NCBI GenBank assembly: GCA_021770065.1
Contig: JAETRR010000015.1
Coordinates: 1 to 64,000, forward strand
DNA: 64,000 nucleotides
Origin: Lachnoclostridium sp.
GTDB taxonomy: Bacteria > Bacillota > Clostridia > Lachnospirales > Lachnospiraceae
Direction of reading: 5' to 3'
In this document: positions 8,765 through 17,075 of the stretch, piece by piece
Layout: the number at the start of each line of letters is the position of its first letter
How positions within the stretch are numbered: position 1 is the first letter of the stretch
The notes under the pieces: model-generated
Databases searched by the model: none
What the model saw: only the letters and a program-made list of their open reading frames with translations
Told to the model about the DNA's origin: nothing
Translations under genes and position numbers: made by a program

Positions 8765-9486
8765 CCTTCTGCTACCTCCCTGTTCTTCCAGTTGTCCTCT
8801 ATTTTCACAATTTTTCCGTCTATAATATGAAAGATCCTGTCTGCAAAACCTGCCAGGTGATTGTCATGGGTTACCATAACCAGTGTCTGATTCTGCTCCC
8901 GTACAATCTTCTTCATCAGCTCCATCACCTCCGCCGAGGTGTTGGAATCCAGATTACCCGTGGGTTCATCGGCAAAAATAATCTCCGGATCCACCACCAG
9001 CGCTCTGGCTACGCCTACACGCTGCTGCTGTCCTCCGGACATCTCATTGGGTCTGTGGGTCTTATGTCTGCGCAGTCCCACCAGATCGAGCATCTTGTCT
9101 GCCTTGTCCAGCCGCACCTTCTTGGGCACCCCCCGGAAAGTCAGCGGCAGCGCCACATTTTCCTTGGCATTCATAGTCCCCAGAAGGTTAAAAGACTGAA
9201 AGATAAATCCCACATGCTCCCGGCGGAATTTTACCAGCTGATTCTCATTCATCCGTTCCAGATGTTCCCCCGATATAATGACCTCTCCCTTCGTGGGCTT
9301 CTCCAGACCTGCCAGCATATTCAGCATCGTTGACTTTCCGGAACCGGAAGTACCCACAATGGAGCAGAACTCGCCCCGGTAAATCTCCAGATCCACACCG
9401 TTCAGGGCTCTGACTTTGTTATGCCCCACACGGTAGATTTTATATAAATTCTTTACCTGAATCACAGGCTCTCTTTCCTGTGCCAT
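8761..9486 (-). CDS. MacB/LolD-type ABC transporter ATP-binding protein
   Basis: A 241-residue ATPase with all motifs: Walker A GTSGSGKST, signature MSGGQQQRVGVARAL, Walker B IIFADEPTG and switch VTHD. The best matching class is the MacB/FtsE/LolD group that pairs with FtsX-like permeases. The start is taken at 9486 because AAAGGG sits at the right distance; two earlier ATGs (9492 and 9546) have poorly placed or no ribosome binding sites. It is the first gene of the operon ATPase-CARDB-permease-amidase. Confidence 0.9.
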   Translation of the reverse strand: MAQEREPVIQVKNLYKIYRVGHNKVRALNGVDLEIYRGEFCSIVGTSGSGKSTMLNMLAGLEKPTKGEVIISGEHLERMNENQLVKFRREHVGFIFQSFNLLGTMNAKENVALPLTFRGVPKKVRLDKADKMLDLVGLRRHKTHRPNEMSGGQQQRVGVARALVVDPEIIFADEPTGNLDSNTSAEVMELMKKIVREQNQTLVMVTHDNHLAGFADRIFHIIDGKIVKIEDNWKNREVAEG

Positions 9487-9771
9487 AGCCATCCCTTTCC
9501 ATCTTAATCTTTCGGAAATTCCCTTTTTACGTCCTGCTCTGTACATGCAGACATAAATTGGACAAATATACCATATTTAGCATAATACAACTCCAGTATA
9601 CCACAAGTGCTTTCAAAATACTATTTAAGAATTCCTTAACAAACAGGCTTTTCAAGCTTAACCAAATGCCCCCGTTCACAGATAAACCAATTTTTCTGCA
9701 GACTGGGAACACTTTAACACATAAGAGCATCATTTATGCATCATAAAAGGAGATATGCTTATACTCCGCTC
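9487..9771. other. AT-rich intergenic region upstream of the ABC operon
   Basis: No supportable gene. On the minus strand several -10-like hexamers (TATACT, TATGCT, TATATT) and TTGTGG or TTGTAT boxes lie between about 9550 and 9605, the likely promoter area of the ABC operon. Spacing is not good enough to pick one. The rest shows nothing recognisable. Confidence 0.4.
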
Positions 9772-9808
9772 AAAAAAGAACTGCTCACAGATTCTCCATA
9801 AGCAGTTC
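9772..9808 (-). terminator. Rho-independent terminator of glyA
   Basis: On the minus strand GAACTGCT (from 9808 down) pairs with AGCAGTTC and is followed at once by six T residues (9777 to 9772). It lies about 90 nt past the glyA stop. Confidence 0.8.
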
Positions 9809-9898
9809 CCTTTCCTTTCAATTTTTAAACTATGCATTAATGGGATACCCGCAGGATATACAATGCCAAATCCGCACATCCATTGGTTCACGGCTGTA

Positions 9899-11140
9899 TT
9901 ACATATTGAGGGGATACTTATCCGTCAGACCCTTAACCAGTGCCTTTGCCTTTTCCGTAGCCGCTTCGCCCTCTTTGATCATCACGGCAACAGCCTCCGC
10001 CACAGTGTCCATATCCGCCTCCTTCAGACCCCTGGCCGTTACTGCCGGTGTTCCAATCCTCACACCGCTGGTAACGAATGCCGACTTGGGATCGTTGGGA
10101 ATGGTATTCTTATTGGCCGTAATGTTGGCCGCATCCAGAAGATGCTCTACATCCTTTCCCGTCAAATCATAGGGCGTCAGATCCACAAGCATCAGATGAT
10201 TATCCGTTCCGCCGGACACAATTTTAATGTCCCGATCCATCAGCCCCTTGCAGAGAGCCTGGGCGTTCTTCACTATCTGCTCCTGATATGCCTTGTACTC
10301 CGGTGTCAGCGCTTCCGCAAAGCAGACTGCCTTGGCCGCAATCACATGCATCAGCGGACCTCCCTGGATTCCCGGAAATACGGCCTTGTTAAAGTTAAAC
10401 TTCTTCGCCGTCTCCGCATCCGACATAATCATACCGCCCCTGGGTCCCCGGAGGGTCTTATGGGTGGTCGTGGTCGTCACATGGGCGTATGGGATGGGAC
10501 TCGGATGAAGCCCTGCCGCCACCAGGCCTGCAATATGGGCAATGTCCACCATCAGATATGCGCCCGCCTCATCGGCAATCTCCCGGAACCGCTTAAAATC
10601 AATGGTCCTGGCATAAGCGCTTGCTCCTGCGATGATAAGCTTCGGCCGGCACTCAAGAGCCAGCCGGCGGATCTCCTCGTAATCCAGCACTCCGTCGTCA
10701 TTGACGCCGTAAGGCACAACATGAAAGTATTTTCCGGAAAAATTGGCAGGGCTCCCGTGTGTCAGATGACCGCCGTGGGCCAGATTCTGTCCCATAATCG
10801 TATCACCGGGCTCCAGCATGGCGAATTCCACTGCCATATTGGCCTGTGCGCCGGAATGGGGCTGCACATTTACATACTCACAGCCGAAAATCTTCTTGGC
10901 GCGTTCTATAGCCAGATCTTCTACAACGTCTACACACTCGCAGCCGCCGTAATACCGCTTTCCGGAATAACCTTCCGCATATTTATTTGTCAAAGGGCTT
11001 CCCATAGCTGCCATCACGGCCTTGGATACCCAGTTCTCCGATGCAATCAATTCAATGTGGCTGTTCTGCCGATCCATCTCTGCCCGGATGGCTGCGGCCA
11101 CCTCGCTGTCCACTGCTTTCACTTCCTCAAAAGAATACAT
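9899..11140 (-). CDS. glyA: Serine hydroxymethyltransferase
   Basis: A 413-residue PLP enzyme that interconverts serine plus tetrahydrofolate with glycine plus methylene-tetrahydrofolate, the main one-carbon source. It has full family length. Visible motifs are [10 protein letters not shown] near the N-terminus, [24 protein letters not shown], and the PLP-lysine signature [14 protein letters not shown]. The ATG at 11140 follows GAATAGGAGG (11147-11156 on the opposite strand), the extended leader motif seen at several genes in this window. A promoter (11221-11249) and a terminator (9772-9808) make it monocistronic. Confidence 0.97.
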   Translation of the reverse strand: MYSFEEVKAVDSEVAAAIRAEMDRQNSHIELIASENWVSKAVMAAMGSPLTNKYAEGYSGKRYYGGCECVDVVEDLAIERAKKIFGCEYVNVQPHSGAQANMAVEFAMLEPGDTIMGQNLAHGGHLTHGSPANFSGKYFHVVPYGVNDDGVLDYEEIRRLALECRPKLIIAGASAYARTIDFKRFREIADEAGAYLMVDIAHIAGLVAAGLHPSPIPYAHVTTTTTHKTLRGPRGGMIMSDAETAKKFNFNKAVFPGIQGGPLMHVIAAKAVCFAEALTPEYKAYQEQIVKNAQALCKGLMDRDIKIVSGGTDNHLMLVDLTPYDLTGKDVEHLLDAANITANKNTIPNDPKSAFVTSGVRIGTPAVTARGLKEADMDTVAEAVAVMIKEGEAATEKAKALVKGLTDKYPLNM

Positions 11141-11220
11141 TTAGTTCCTCCTATTCCTGTTTTCCTGTGTCTGCTGTTTGTCTTTCTATGGCGCACATTT
11201 GTCTTTTCAACACATGCTCC

Positions 11221-11249
11221 ATTATATGCGGGAGGCTGCAAAAAAGCAA
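11221..11249 (-). promoter_or_regulatory. Promoter of glyA
   Basis: On the minus strand TTGCTT (11244-11249) and a perfect TATAAT (11221-11226) are separated by 17 nt, about 80 nt upstream of the start codon. Confidence 0.65.
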
Positions 11250-11410
11250 GTACTTTTTTGATTATTTTATGAGACTTTGATTCACACACTTATTGTATCA
11301 TGGTATACTGTTTTTATCCCGGTTCCATACAAATGTACCGGGAGAAACTTACAGATCCGGAATCTTATCTGCCGTGACAGAAAGCTTCCCCGTCACGCAT
11401 GGAGGTATTT

Positions 11411-11677
11411 ATGAAAACACACAGCCTGCTGCTCTGCTATCTGATATTTATGAACATCCTTTCTTTTCTGCTGATGGGCACGGATAAATACAAAGCCCGT
11501 CACAAAAAATGGCGTATCCCGGAAAAAACCTTGTTTCTCACCGCAATCCTGGGCGGCAGCATCGGCTCTATTGCGGGGATGCAGCTTTTCCGGCATAAAA
11601 CAAGGCATACCTCCTTTACCATCGGTATGCCCTGCATTCTGATTGTCCAGATTCTTCTGGCCGTGTATCTGCTATAA
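11411..11677 (+). CDS. DUF1294 small membrane protein
   Basis: An 88-residue protein with two or three hydrophobic helices separated by a basic loop (TDKYKARHKKWRIPE). It has the DUF1294-typical order: MGTDKYKA, LGGSIGSIAGM, FRHKTRH, then F-x-I-G-M-P. Its function is unknown. The ATG at 11411 is chosen because GGAGG sits 5 nt upstream; an in-frame ATG at 11399 overlaps that site. It stands between divergent glyA and the radical SAM gene. Confidence 0.85.
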   Translation: MKTHSLLLCYLIFMNILSFLLMGTDKYKARHKKWRIPEKTLFLTAILGGSIGSIAGMQLFRHKTRHTSFTIGMPCILIVQILLAVYLL

Positions 11678-11763
11678 TGCCGTATAAAAGGCAGACAGCT
11701 GCTGTATTTTATAGACATGGAATATAGATAAGTCAATAAAGCCACATTGACAGCCCCTTCTCC

Positions 11764-11786
11764 CATTCCGGTTCCGTAATATCAAT
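11764..11786 (-). repeat. Remnant of the family A right end
   Basis: Read on the minus strand this short stretch gives GATATTACGGAACCGGAAT, nearly the same as the right end of repeat family A and its leader motif, but it precedes no gene. It looks like a decayed copy. Confidence 0.4.
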
Positions 11787-11854
11787 AATCCTTTCTTTCT
11801 CCTCTGTTTCCTGTTATAATTAGCAGGACAGCTTCCAGGAAGGAGTGGATTGTA

Positions 11855-12955
11855 TTGAAGCAGCTTTCTATTATGCTGAAGCCGGCCTCGTCTCTGTGCA
11901 ACATGCGCTGCCGATATTGTTTTTATTCGGATGTAAGCAGCCTGCGGGAACAGGCTTCTTTTGGCATAATGCCCCCCGAAACACGAAAAAGCATACTGGA
12001 GCATACTTTTTCCCAGCTGGATGCCGGAGACTCTGTCACCTTTGCATTCCAGGGAGGGGAGCCTACTCTGGCCGGACTTGACTGGTTTGAGCAGATGATC
12101 GAAGAAGTATCTTATCTGGCAGTACCCGGTCTCCACATCTCCTATGCCCTTCAGACTAATGGACTTTCCCTGGACAGGCAGTGGGCAGCCTTCTTAAAAA
12201 AGAAGCGGTTTCTGGTCGGCCTGTCCCTGGACGGCCCCCGGGAATTCCACGATATTTGTCGTCCGGATGCTTTTGGAAATGGAACCTTCTCCCGTATTGC
12301 AGCCGCAAAAAGGCTGCTGGATCGCTGTGAAGTTCCCTATAATATTCTAATGGTGCTTACCAATTCACTGGCCCGCCACCCACAGCAGATCTGGAACTTT
12401 CTGCAAAAAGAAAACATTGGTTACGTCCAGTTTATTCCATGCCTGGGTCCGCTGGACGCGGAAACGTCCAAATATGCCCTGACTCCCAGGCGTTATGCGG
12501 ACTTTTATACACAGCTGTTTGAATATTGGTTTCCGGAAGCTTTAAACGGACACTTTCGGAGCATTAAGCTGTTTGACGATCTGTTGAACCTCCTTGCACG
12601 GGGAATCGAGACTGCATGCGGAATTACCGGAAAATGTTACGGGCAGCTTATTGTAGAGGCTGACGGCAGCGTGTACCCATGCGATTTTTATGCCCTGGAT
12701 ACCTGGTGCCTTGGCAATCTTAAATCCAGTACCATCCGCCAGGTGTATGAGGCGCCGCAGATGTCTGCGTTTTGTTCCCGTCCCAGAGAACTTCCGGCCC
12801 TGTGCCGTTCCTGCCCCTATTTCCATATCTGCGGCGGCGGCTGCCCCCGTATGCGCAGTGAAGTATTTTGTTCTCCCAAGGACGGTTTCTGCGGCCACCG
12901 CACTTTTCTGGAAACTGCATTTGTACGGCTTAAACATCTGGCCGGACTATTATGA
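11855..12955 (+). CDS. Anaerobic sulfatase-maturating enzyme-like radical SAM/SPASM protein
   Basis: A 366-residue radical SAM enzyme. The 4Fe-4S motif CNMRCRYC gives Cys15, Cys19 and Cys22, followed by TFAFQGGEPTL and LQTNGL. C-terminal SPASM-type cysteines bind two auxiliary clusters (CGITGKC, YPCDFY, CRSCPYFHICGGGC). The pattern matches anSMEs, which turn a Cys or Ser of a sulfatase into formylglycine. The start is TTG at 11855 behind AAGGAG with 9-nt spacing. No sulfatase gene is in the window, so its substrate must be elsewhere or be a different peptide. Confidence 0.8.
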   Translation: MKQLSIMLKPASSLCNMRCRYCFYSDVSSLREQASFGIMPPETRKSILEHTFSQLDAGDSVTFAFQGGEPTLAGLDWFEQMIEEVSYLAVPGLHISYALQTNGLSLDRQWAAFLKKKRFLVGLSLDGPREFHDICRPDAFGNGTFSRIAAAKRLLDRCEVPYNILMVLTNSLARHPQQIWNFLQKENIGYVQFIPCLGPLDAETSKYALTPRRYADFYTQLFEYWFPEALNGHFRSIKLFDDLLNLLARGIETACGITGKCYGQLIVEADGSVYPCDFYALDTWCLGNLKSSTIRQVYEAPQMSAFCSRPRELPALCRSCPYFHICGGGCPRMRSEVFCSPKDGFCGHRTFLETAFVRLKHLAGLL

Positions 12956-12959
12956 TGAT

Positions 12960-12990
12960 AAGGGGCTGTCTTTTTCCCGACAGCCCCTTT
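12960..12990. terminator. Bidirectional terminator between convergent operons
   Basis: AGGGGCTGTC pairs with GACAGCCCCT around a TTTTTCCC loop. T-tracts are short on both strands. It lies directly after the radical SAM stop and downstream of the minus-strand aspS operon. Confidence 0.65.
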
Positions 12991-13012
12991 AAAAAGTGAC
13001 GAATCAAAAGTT

Positions 13013-13153
13013 TTATAATACTTGTACACCGCTTTTTGTCAGTTTCTTTATAATCTGAAATTCCAGCATACCGTCTGTGATTAATATATCAACTGCATCC
13101 AGGGATATTTTCTGCGGCATCAATGCATAAAATTCTGACGCCGTTTCCCGATA
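13013..13153 (-). pseudogene. Possible C-terminal remnant of a DeoR-type regulator
   Basis: Downstream of aspS an open stretch of about 46 codons, without a convincing start or ribosome binding site, reads ...SLDAVDILITDGMLEF...LTKSGVQVL and stop. This resembles the end of DeoR/GlpR-family sensor domains (the xxIDxLITD motif followed by a short helix and GVxV). It could be a decayed gene, or chance; the match is short. Confidence 0.3.
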
Positions 13154-13176
13154 TTACGTCCCAACTGTTTTCCTCC

Positions 13177-14943
13177 TCATCCGGCCTCGTCATTTTTTAC
13201 TATCGCAATATGCACATCCTTAAGCTGCCGGGGATCAACCTCGGCCGGAGCGCCCATCATCACATCCTGGGCCGTCTTGTTCATGGGGAAGGGGATAATC
13301 TCCCGGATGCTCTCCTCCCCGGCGATCAGCATCACCATGCGATCTACGCCGGGAGCAATGCCTGCATGGGGCGGCGCTCCGTAACAGAAGGCGTTGTACA
13401 TGGCCGGGAATTTGGCCTTCACATCCTCCTCGCCCAGGCCGACAAGCTCAAAAGCCTTCACCATAATCTCCGGATCATGGTTCCGGACCGCACCGGAGGA
13501 CAACTCCACACCGTTGCAGACCAGGTCATACTGGTAGGCATAGATGTCTAAAGGATCCTTCTCCAGCAGATCCTTCATGCCGCCCTGGGGCATGGAAAAC
13601 GGATTGTGGCAGAATTCCAGTTTTCCCGATTCTTCCCCAATCTCATACATGGGGAAATCCACGATCCAGCAGAATTCGTAACATTCCTTATTCATATGGC
13701 CTTCGACTGTATTTCCCAAAACCCTGCGGAACACACCGGCCGTCTTCTGGGCAGTCTCTTTCTTCCCTGCCGCCAGTCCCACAAAATCCCCGGGGTTGAG
13801 AGAAAGCGCAGCAACTACCGCGTCCTTCTGCTCTGCCAGAAATTTGGAAATGCCTCCTACCAGTTCCCCCTTCTCATCCAGACGGAACCAGTACGCCTTA
13901 TTGCCGGTCTGAACCTCCACATCGGCACACATTTTGTCAATCACTTTTCTCGTAGCGCTAAAGCCTCCAAACACCACTGCCTGCACGTTCTGTCCCTCAA
14001 AAGGCCCGAAACCACAGCCCTCCATACAGTCTGTAGCATCCGTAAGGGTCAGGTCAATCCGCAGATCCGGCTTATCCGATCCGTATTTTTCCATGGCATC
14101 ATGGAAGGAAATCCGCCGGAAAGGAGCCTTGGACGCTGTATGATAAGTGCCGTATTTTGCAAAAACAGGGGGAAGCACATCCTCCAGAACTGTAAACACA
14201 TCCTCCTGGGTAGCAAATGCCATCTCCATGTCAAGCTGATAGAACTCGCCGGGGGAGCGGTCTGCCCTGGCATCCTCATCCCTAAAACAGGGGGCAATCT
14301 GGAAATACCGGTCAAAACCGGAGGTCATCAAAAGCTGCTTAAACTGCTGGGGCGCCTGGGGCAGTGCATAGAATTTCCCCGGATGGTTTCTGGAAGGCAC
14401 CAGGTAGTCTCTTGCGCCCTCCGGGGAGGAGCAGGTGAGGATCGGCGTGGTAATCTCCAGAAATCCATGCTCGGTCATGCTTTTTCTCAATTCCGCAACT
14501 ACATTGCAGCGCAGGATAATGCGATCCCTGACTGCCGGATTGCGCAGATCCAGGTAACGGTAACGCAGACGCATATTCTCGTCCGCCTCTTTGGAACGGT
14601 TGATCTCAAAGGGCAGCTCATTGTAGCGGCATTTTCCCAATACCTCAATGGTCTCTGGTACAACCTCCACATCTCCTGTAGGCAGGGCGGGATTCTTGTT
14701 GGATCGCTCACGTACTACACCTGTAACAGACAGAGTGGATTCCGTATTCACACCGGAAAGCTTCTCCATCATTTCCTCGGTCTCAATAACAAACTGAGTG
14801 GTTCCGTAGAAATCACGCAGGATCAGAAAACCCAGGTTTTTGCTGACCTTGCGCAGATTCTCATACCATCCCGTTAATGTAACGGTCTCTCCTGCATGCT
14901 CTATACGGAGCTCGCCGCAGGTATGCGTTCTTGATTGAAACAT
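13177..14943 (-). CDS. aspS: Aspartyl-tRNA synthetase
   Basis: A 588-residue class II synthetase charging tRNA-Asp. It has an N-terminal OB-fold (about 1-105), the class II core and a bacterial GAD insertion (about 285-420), which is the usual bacterial length. Motif 2 reads FRDEDARADRSPGEFYQLD, where the classical bacterial enzyme has ADRQPEFTQ, a variant I associate with clostridial sequences. Motif 3 is GIAPGVDRMVML. It is the last gene of the scfA-to-aspS operon, 39 nt after hisS, with its own GAATAGGAGG leader. Whether it is discriminating (Asp only) or not cannot be decided here. Confidence 0.96.
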   Translation of the reverse strand: MFQSRTHTCGELRIEHAGETVTLTGWYENLRKVSKNLGFLILRDFYGTTQFVIETEEMMEKLSGVNTESTLSVTGVVRERSNKNPALPTGDVEVVPETIEVLGKCRYNELPFEINRSKEADENMRLRYRYLDLRNPAVRDRIILRCNVVAELRKSMTEHGFLEITTPILTCSSPEGARDYLVPSRNHPGKFYALPQAPQQFKQLLMTSGFDRYFQIAPCFRDEDARADRSPGEFYQLDMEMAFATQEDVFTVLEDVLPPVFAKYGTYHTASKAPFRRISFHDAMEKYGSDKPDLRIDLTLTDATDCMEGCGFGPFEGQNVQAVVFGGFSATRKVIDKMCADVEVQTGNKAYWFRLDEKGELVGGISKFLAEQKDAVVAALSLNPGDFVGLAAGKKETAQKTAGVFRRVLGNTVEGHMNKECYEFCWIVDFPMYEIGEESGKLEFCHNPFSMPQGGMKDLLEKDPLDIYAYQYDLVCNGVELSSGAVRNHDPEIMVKAFELVGLGEEDVKAKFPAMYNAFCYGAPPHAGIAPGVDRMVMLIAGEESIREIIPFPMNKTAQDVMMGAPAEVDPRQLKDVHIAIVKNDEAG

Positions 14944-14980
14944 TTATTTTTATCCTCCTATTCCAGTTCCGTAATATCTG
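14944..14980 (-). promoter_or_regulatory. Extended leader/RBS of aspS (solo right end of repeat A)
   Basis: Minus strand: GATATTACGGAACTG is followed at once by GAATAGGAGG and then ATG 10 nt later. It is identical to the last part of family A repeats at 106-122 and 38976-39000, but the palindrome itself is missing here. Confidence 0.65.
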
Positions 14981-14982
14981 TT

Positions 14983-16224
14983 TCAAAACAATTCCGGTAA
15001 TTTGGAAAGCTCTGCTTCCGTCTGCTCTCCTGTTGCCATATCTTTTACATTGGCCGTGCCTTTCTCCAGCTCGTTCTCACCAATGATCACGACTTTTTTC
15101 GCACCGATTTTGTTCGCATACTTCATCTGAGCCTTCACGCTGCGGTCCATATAATCGGTCTCTACGATCAGCCCGTGGCTCCGGATCTCATTTACCAGTT
15201 TAAAGGCCCTTGCTTTTGCCTCCGCTCCTAAGATTCCCACATAGAGATCCGGGGTCTCCATAGGCGGAAGCTCCACGCCTTCTTTTTCCAGAAAATACAG
15301 AATCCGTTCGATTCCCATTCCAAAACCCACAGAAGGAATGTCCTGCTTTTCGTCAATCTCATGGATCAGGCCGTCATAACGTCCGCCGCCGCAGAGAGTG
15401 AAACCGTCCTGATTCACAAACTCAAATACAGTCTTGGTATAATAATCCAGCCCGCGGACAATGCCCGTATCCACTTCAAAAGGAATCTCCATCTGGGTCA
15501 GCAGACTCTGAAGCTCCTCAAAATGAGTCCGGCATTCCTCGTCCAGATACTGAACGGTTCTGGGAGCATCCTTTACAATTTCTCTGCACTCGGGAACCTT
15601 GCAGTCAATGACCCGGAGCGGATTCTTCTGCATACGCTCCCGGCAAGTGGGACACAGCTTGTCCTCATACTTCTTCAGATAGGACAGAAGCGCATCATTG
15701 TAAGACTTTTTACAGTTGGGACAGCCGATGCTGTTAATATGAAGTTTTGCATCCTTTAAACCCAGCTTACTGATAAAGGCAGTCACCAGGGAAATCAGTT
15801 CTACCTCCGCCAGAGGGCTTTTCGAACCCACAAACTCCACGCCGAACTGATGATGCTGGCGGAGCCTTCCGCTCTGGGGCTTCTCATAACGGAATGCCTG
15901 GGTGACATAATACAGCTTGGCCGGAGCCGGATTCGCATACAAATTGTGTTCCAGATAAGCACGCATTACGCCTGCCGTTCCCTCCGGCTTTAAAGTAATG
16001 CTCCGATCGCCCTTATCCGTAAAAGTATACATCTCCTTCTGCACCACATCCGTAGTCTCACCCACACCGCGCTGAAACAGCACCGTGTGCTCAAACATGG
16101 GGGTAATAATCTCTGTCATATGATAAGTCCGCGCGAGCTCCCTTGCAATCTTTTCCACATAGGCACGTCTGTGCATCCGCTCACCGTACCAGTCCTCTAC
16201 GCCTCTCGGAGCCTGTGTAATCAT
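14983..16224 (-). CDS. hisS: Histidyl-tRNA synthetase
   Basis: A 413-residue class II synthetase. Motif 1 region [20 protein letters not shown], motif 2 [20 protein letters not shown], the histidine-specific [13 protein letters not shown] and [13 protein letters not shown] CGGGRYDGL are all present, and a C-terminal anticodon-binding domain covers about 325-413. Its ATG follows GAATAGGAGG (16235-16244), which terminates a full copy of repeat B. It sits between the HD-GYP protein and aspS in the operon. Confidence 0.96.
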   Translation of the reverse strand: MITQAPRGVEDWYGERMHRRAYVEKIARELARTYHMTEIITPMFEHTVLFQRGVGETTDVVQKEMYTFTDKGDRSITLKPEGTAGVMRAYLEHNLYANPAPAKLYYVTQAFRYEKPQSGRLRQHHQFGVEFVGSKSPLAEVELISLVTAFISKLGLKDAKLHINSIGCPNCKKSYNDALLSYLKKYEDKLCPTCRERMQKNPLRVIDCKVPECREIVKDAPRTVQYLDEECRTHFEELQSLLTQMEIPFEVDTGIVRGLDYYTKTVFEFVNQDGFTLCGGGRYDGLIHEIDEKQDIPSVGFGMGIERILYFLEKEGVELPPMETPDLYVGILGAEAKARAFKLVNEIRSHGLIVETDYMDRSVKAQMKYANKIGAKKVVIIGENELEKGTANVKDMATGEQTEAELSKLPELF

Positions 16225-16234
16225 AATATTTTAT

Positions 16235-16396
16235 CCTCCTATTCTAAGTCGCTGCGCGACAGCACTAAAGGGTAAAGTCGCTTCGGCACACAGGTATTGA
16301 GAGAAACTTTCATTCGAAAGGCACTCATGAAAGTTCCTCTCGTGCGCCTTCCCGACTTTACCATCCAGCCGAAACTCTTTCTAATAAACACTTGAC
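16235..16396 (-). repeat. Hairpin repeat family B, copy 1, leader of hisS
   Basis: Minus strand, from GTCAAGTGTTTAT (16396 down) to GCGCAGCGACTTA and then GAATAGGAGG. It folds into nested stems: GTAAAGTCG with CGACTTTAC, GCGCAC with GTGTGC, GAGAGGAACTTTCAT with ATGAAAGTTTCTCTC, and then a small GTCGC/GCGAC hairpin next to the RBS. A full copy lies at 39091-39244 and a deleted copy at 46258-46315. It fills the gap between the HD gene stop and the hisS start. Confidence 0.8.
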
Positions 16397-16401
16397 TTTT
16401 T

Positions 16402-17067
16402 TTATTCCAGTTCCTCAATCCTCACCCGCAAATTTCCGGGCGCCCATTTTTCCTGGAGTTCTTCATCATGGATCACCGTCTGAAAAGCCAGGAATACCTT
16501 CATGTCAAAATTCTTAACTTCCTCAATCATAAGTTCCACAGCCGTCTGGCTGTCAAAGGCGCTGCGGTATGGACGATCCGAGGTAAGAGCCGCATAGGTA
16601 TCGCAGACCCTTAAAATCTTTGCCCCTATGGGAATCTGATCTCCCGTCAGATTTTCCGGATAGCCGGAGCCGTCATAATTCTCGTGATGGTACAAGATAC
16701 TCTCCAGAATCTCGTCCGAAAAATCATACCGGATCAGAGTCTCATATCCCAGCCTCGGATGCATCCGCACATATTTCATTTCCTCAATATTCAGCGTATC
16801 CTCATCCCTGCCATAGAGATAACCGGATACCCGGAGCTTTCCGATATCATGGAGTATTCCGGCCACAGCCAGCTCATGGCACTGATCCTCATAAAGGCCG
16901 TACTGCTTTGCCACACAGTAAGCCAGATTGCTGACACAGATTCCATGCCTTACTTCTTCCGTGGCGTCCTCCTCAAACATAGCCCAGTCGTCTGTTACCG
17001 CTTTTACAAGTGCTGCCTCTCTCATTGTCTCACCTAACTTTTCAAGTCGTTGCAACAGTTCGGACAA
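16402..17067 (-). CDS. HD-GYP-type phosphohydrolase
   Basis: A 221-residue single-domain protein. ILHDIGK gives the HD pair (about 73-74), HHENYDGSGYP gives the HD-GYP signature (about 127-137), and DTYAALTSDRPYR follows. HD-GYP enzymes hydrolyse cyclic-di-GMP or related nucleotides. No receiver or membrane domain is attached, only about 35 leading residues. It starts 8 nt after hemZ and so belongs to the relA-hemZ-hisS operon, an unusual site for such an enzyme. Its last codons read GAACTGGAATAA, echoing the leader motif of this genome. Confidence 0.8.
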   Translation of the reverse strand: MSELLQRLEKLGETMREAALVKAVTDDWAMFEEDATEEVRHGICVSNLAYCVAKQYGLYEDQCHELAVAGILHDIGKLRVSGYLYGRDEDTLNIEEMKYVRMHPRLGYETLIRYDFSDEILESILYHHENYDGSGYPENLTGDQIPIGAKILRVCDTYAALTSDRPYRSAFDSQTAVELMIEEVKNFDMKVFLAFQTVIHDEELQEKWAPGNLRVRIEELE

Positions 17068-17075
17068 CGGAACCG

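Noticed and set aside
9755..11272. Long plus-strand open frame opposite glyA (and similar long frames opposite relA at 19251-21248 and recJ-secDF at 22627-25503).
   Set aside because: They are antisense to well-recognised genes, lack family motifs, and show the odd composition expected of shadow frames.
16235..16396. A T-box riboswitch before hisS.
   Set aside because: The structured element also occurs before non-synthetase genes, and I see no T-box consensus sequence; it is a repeat family.
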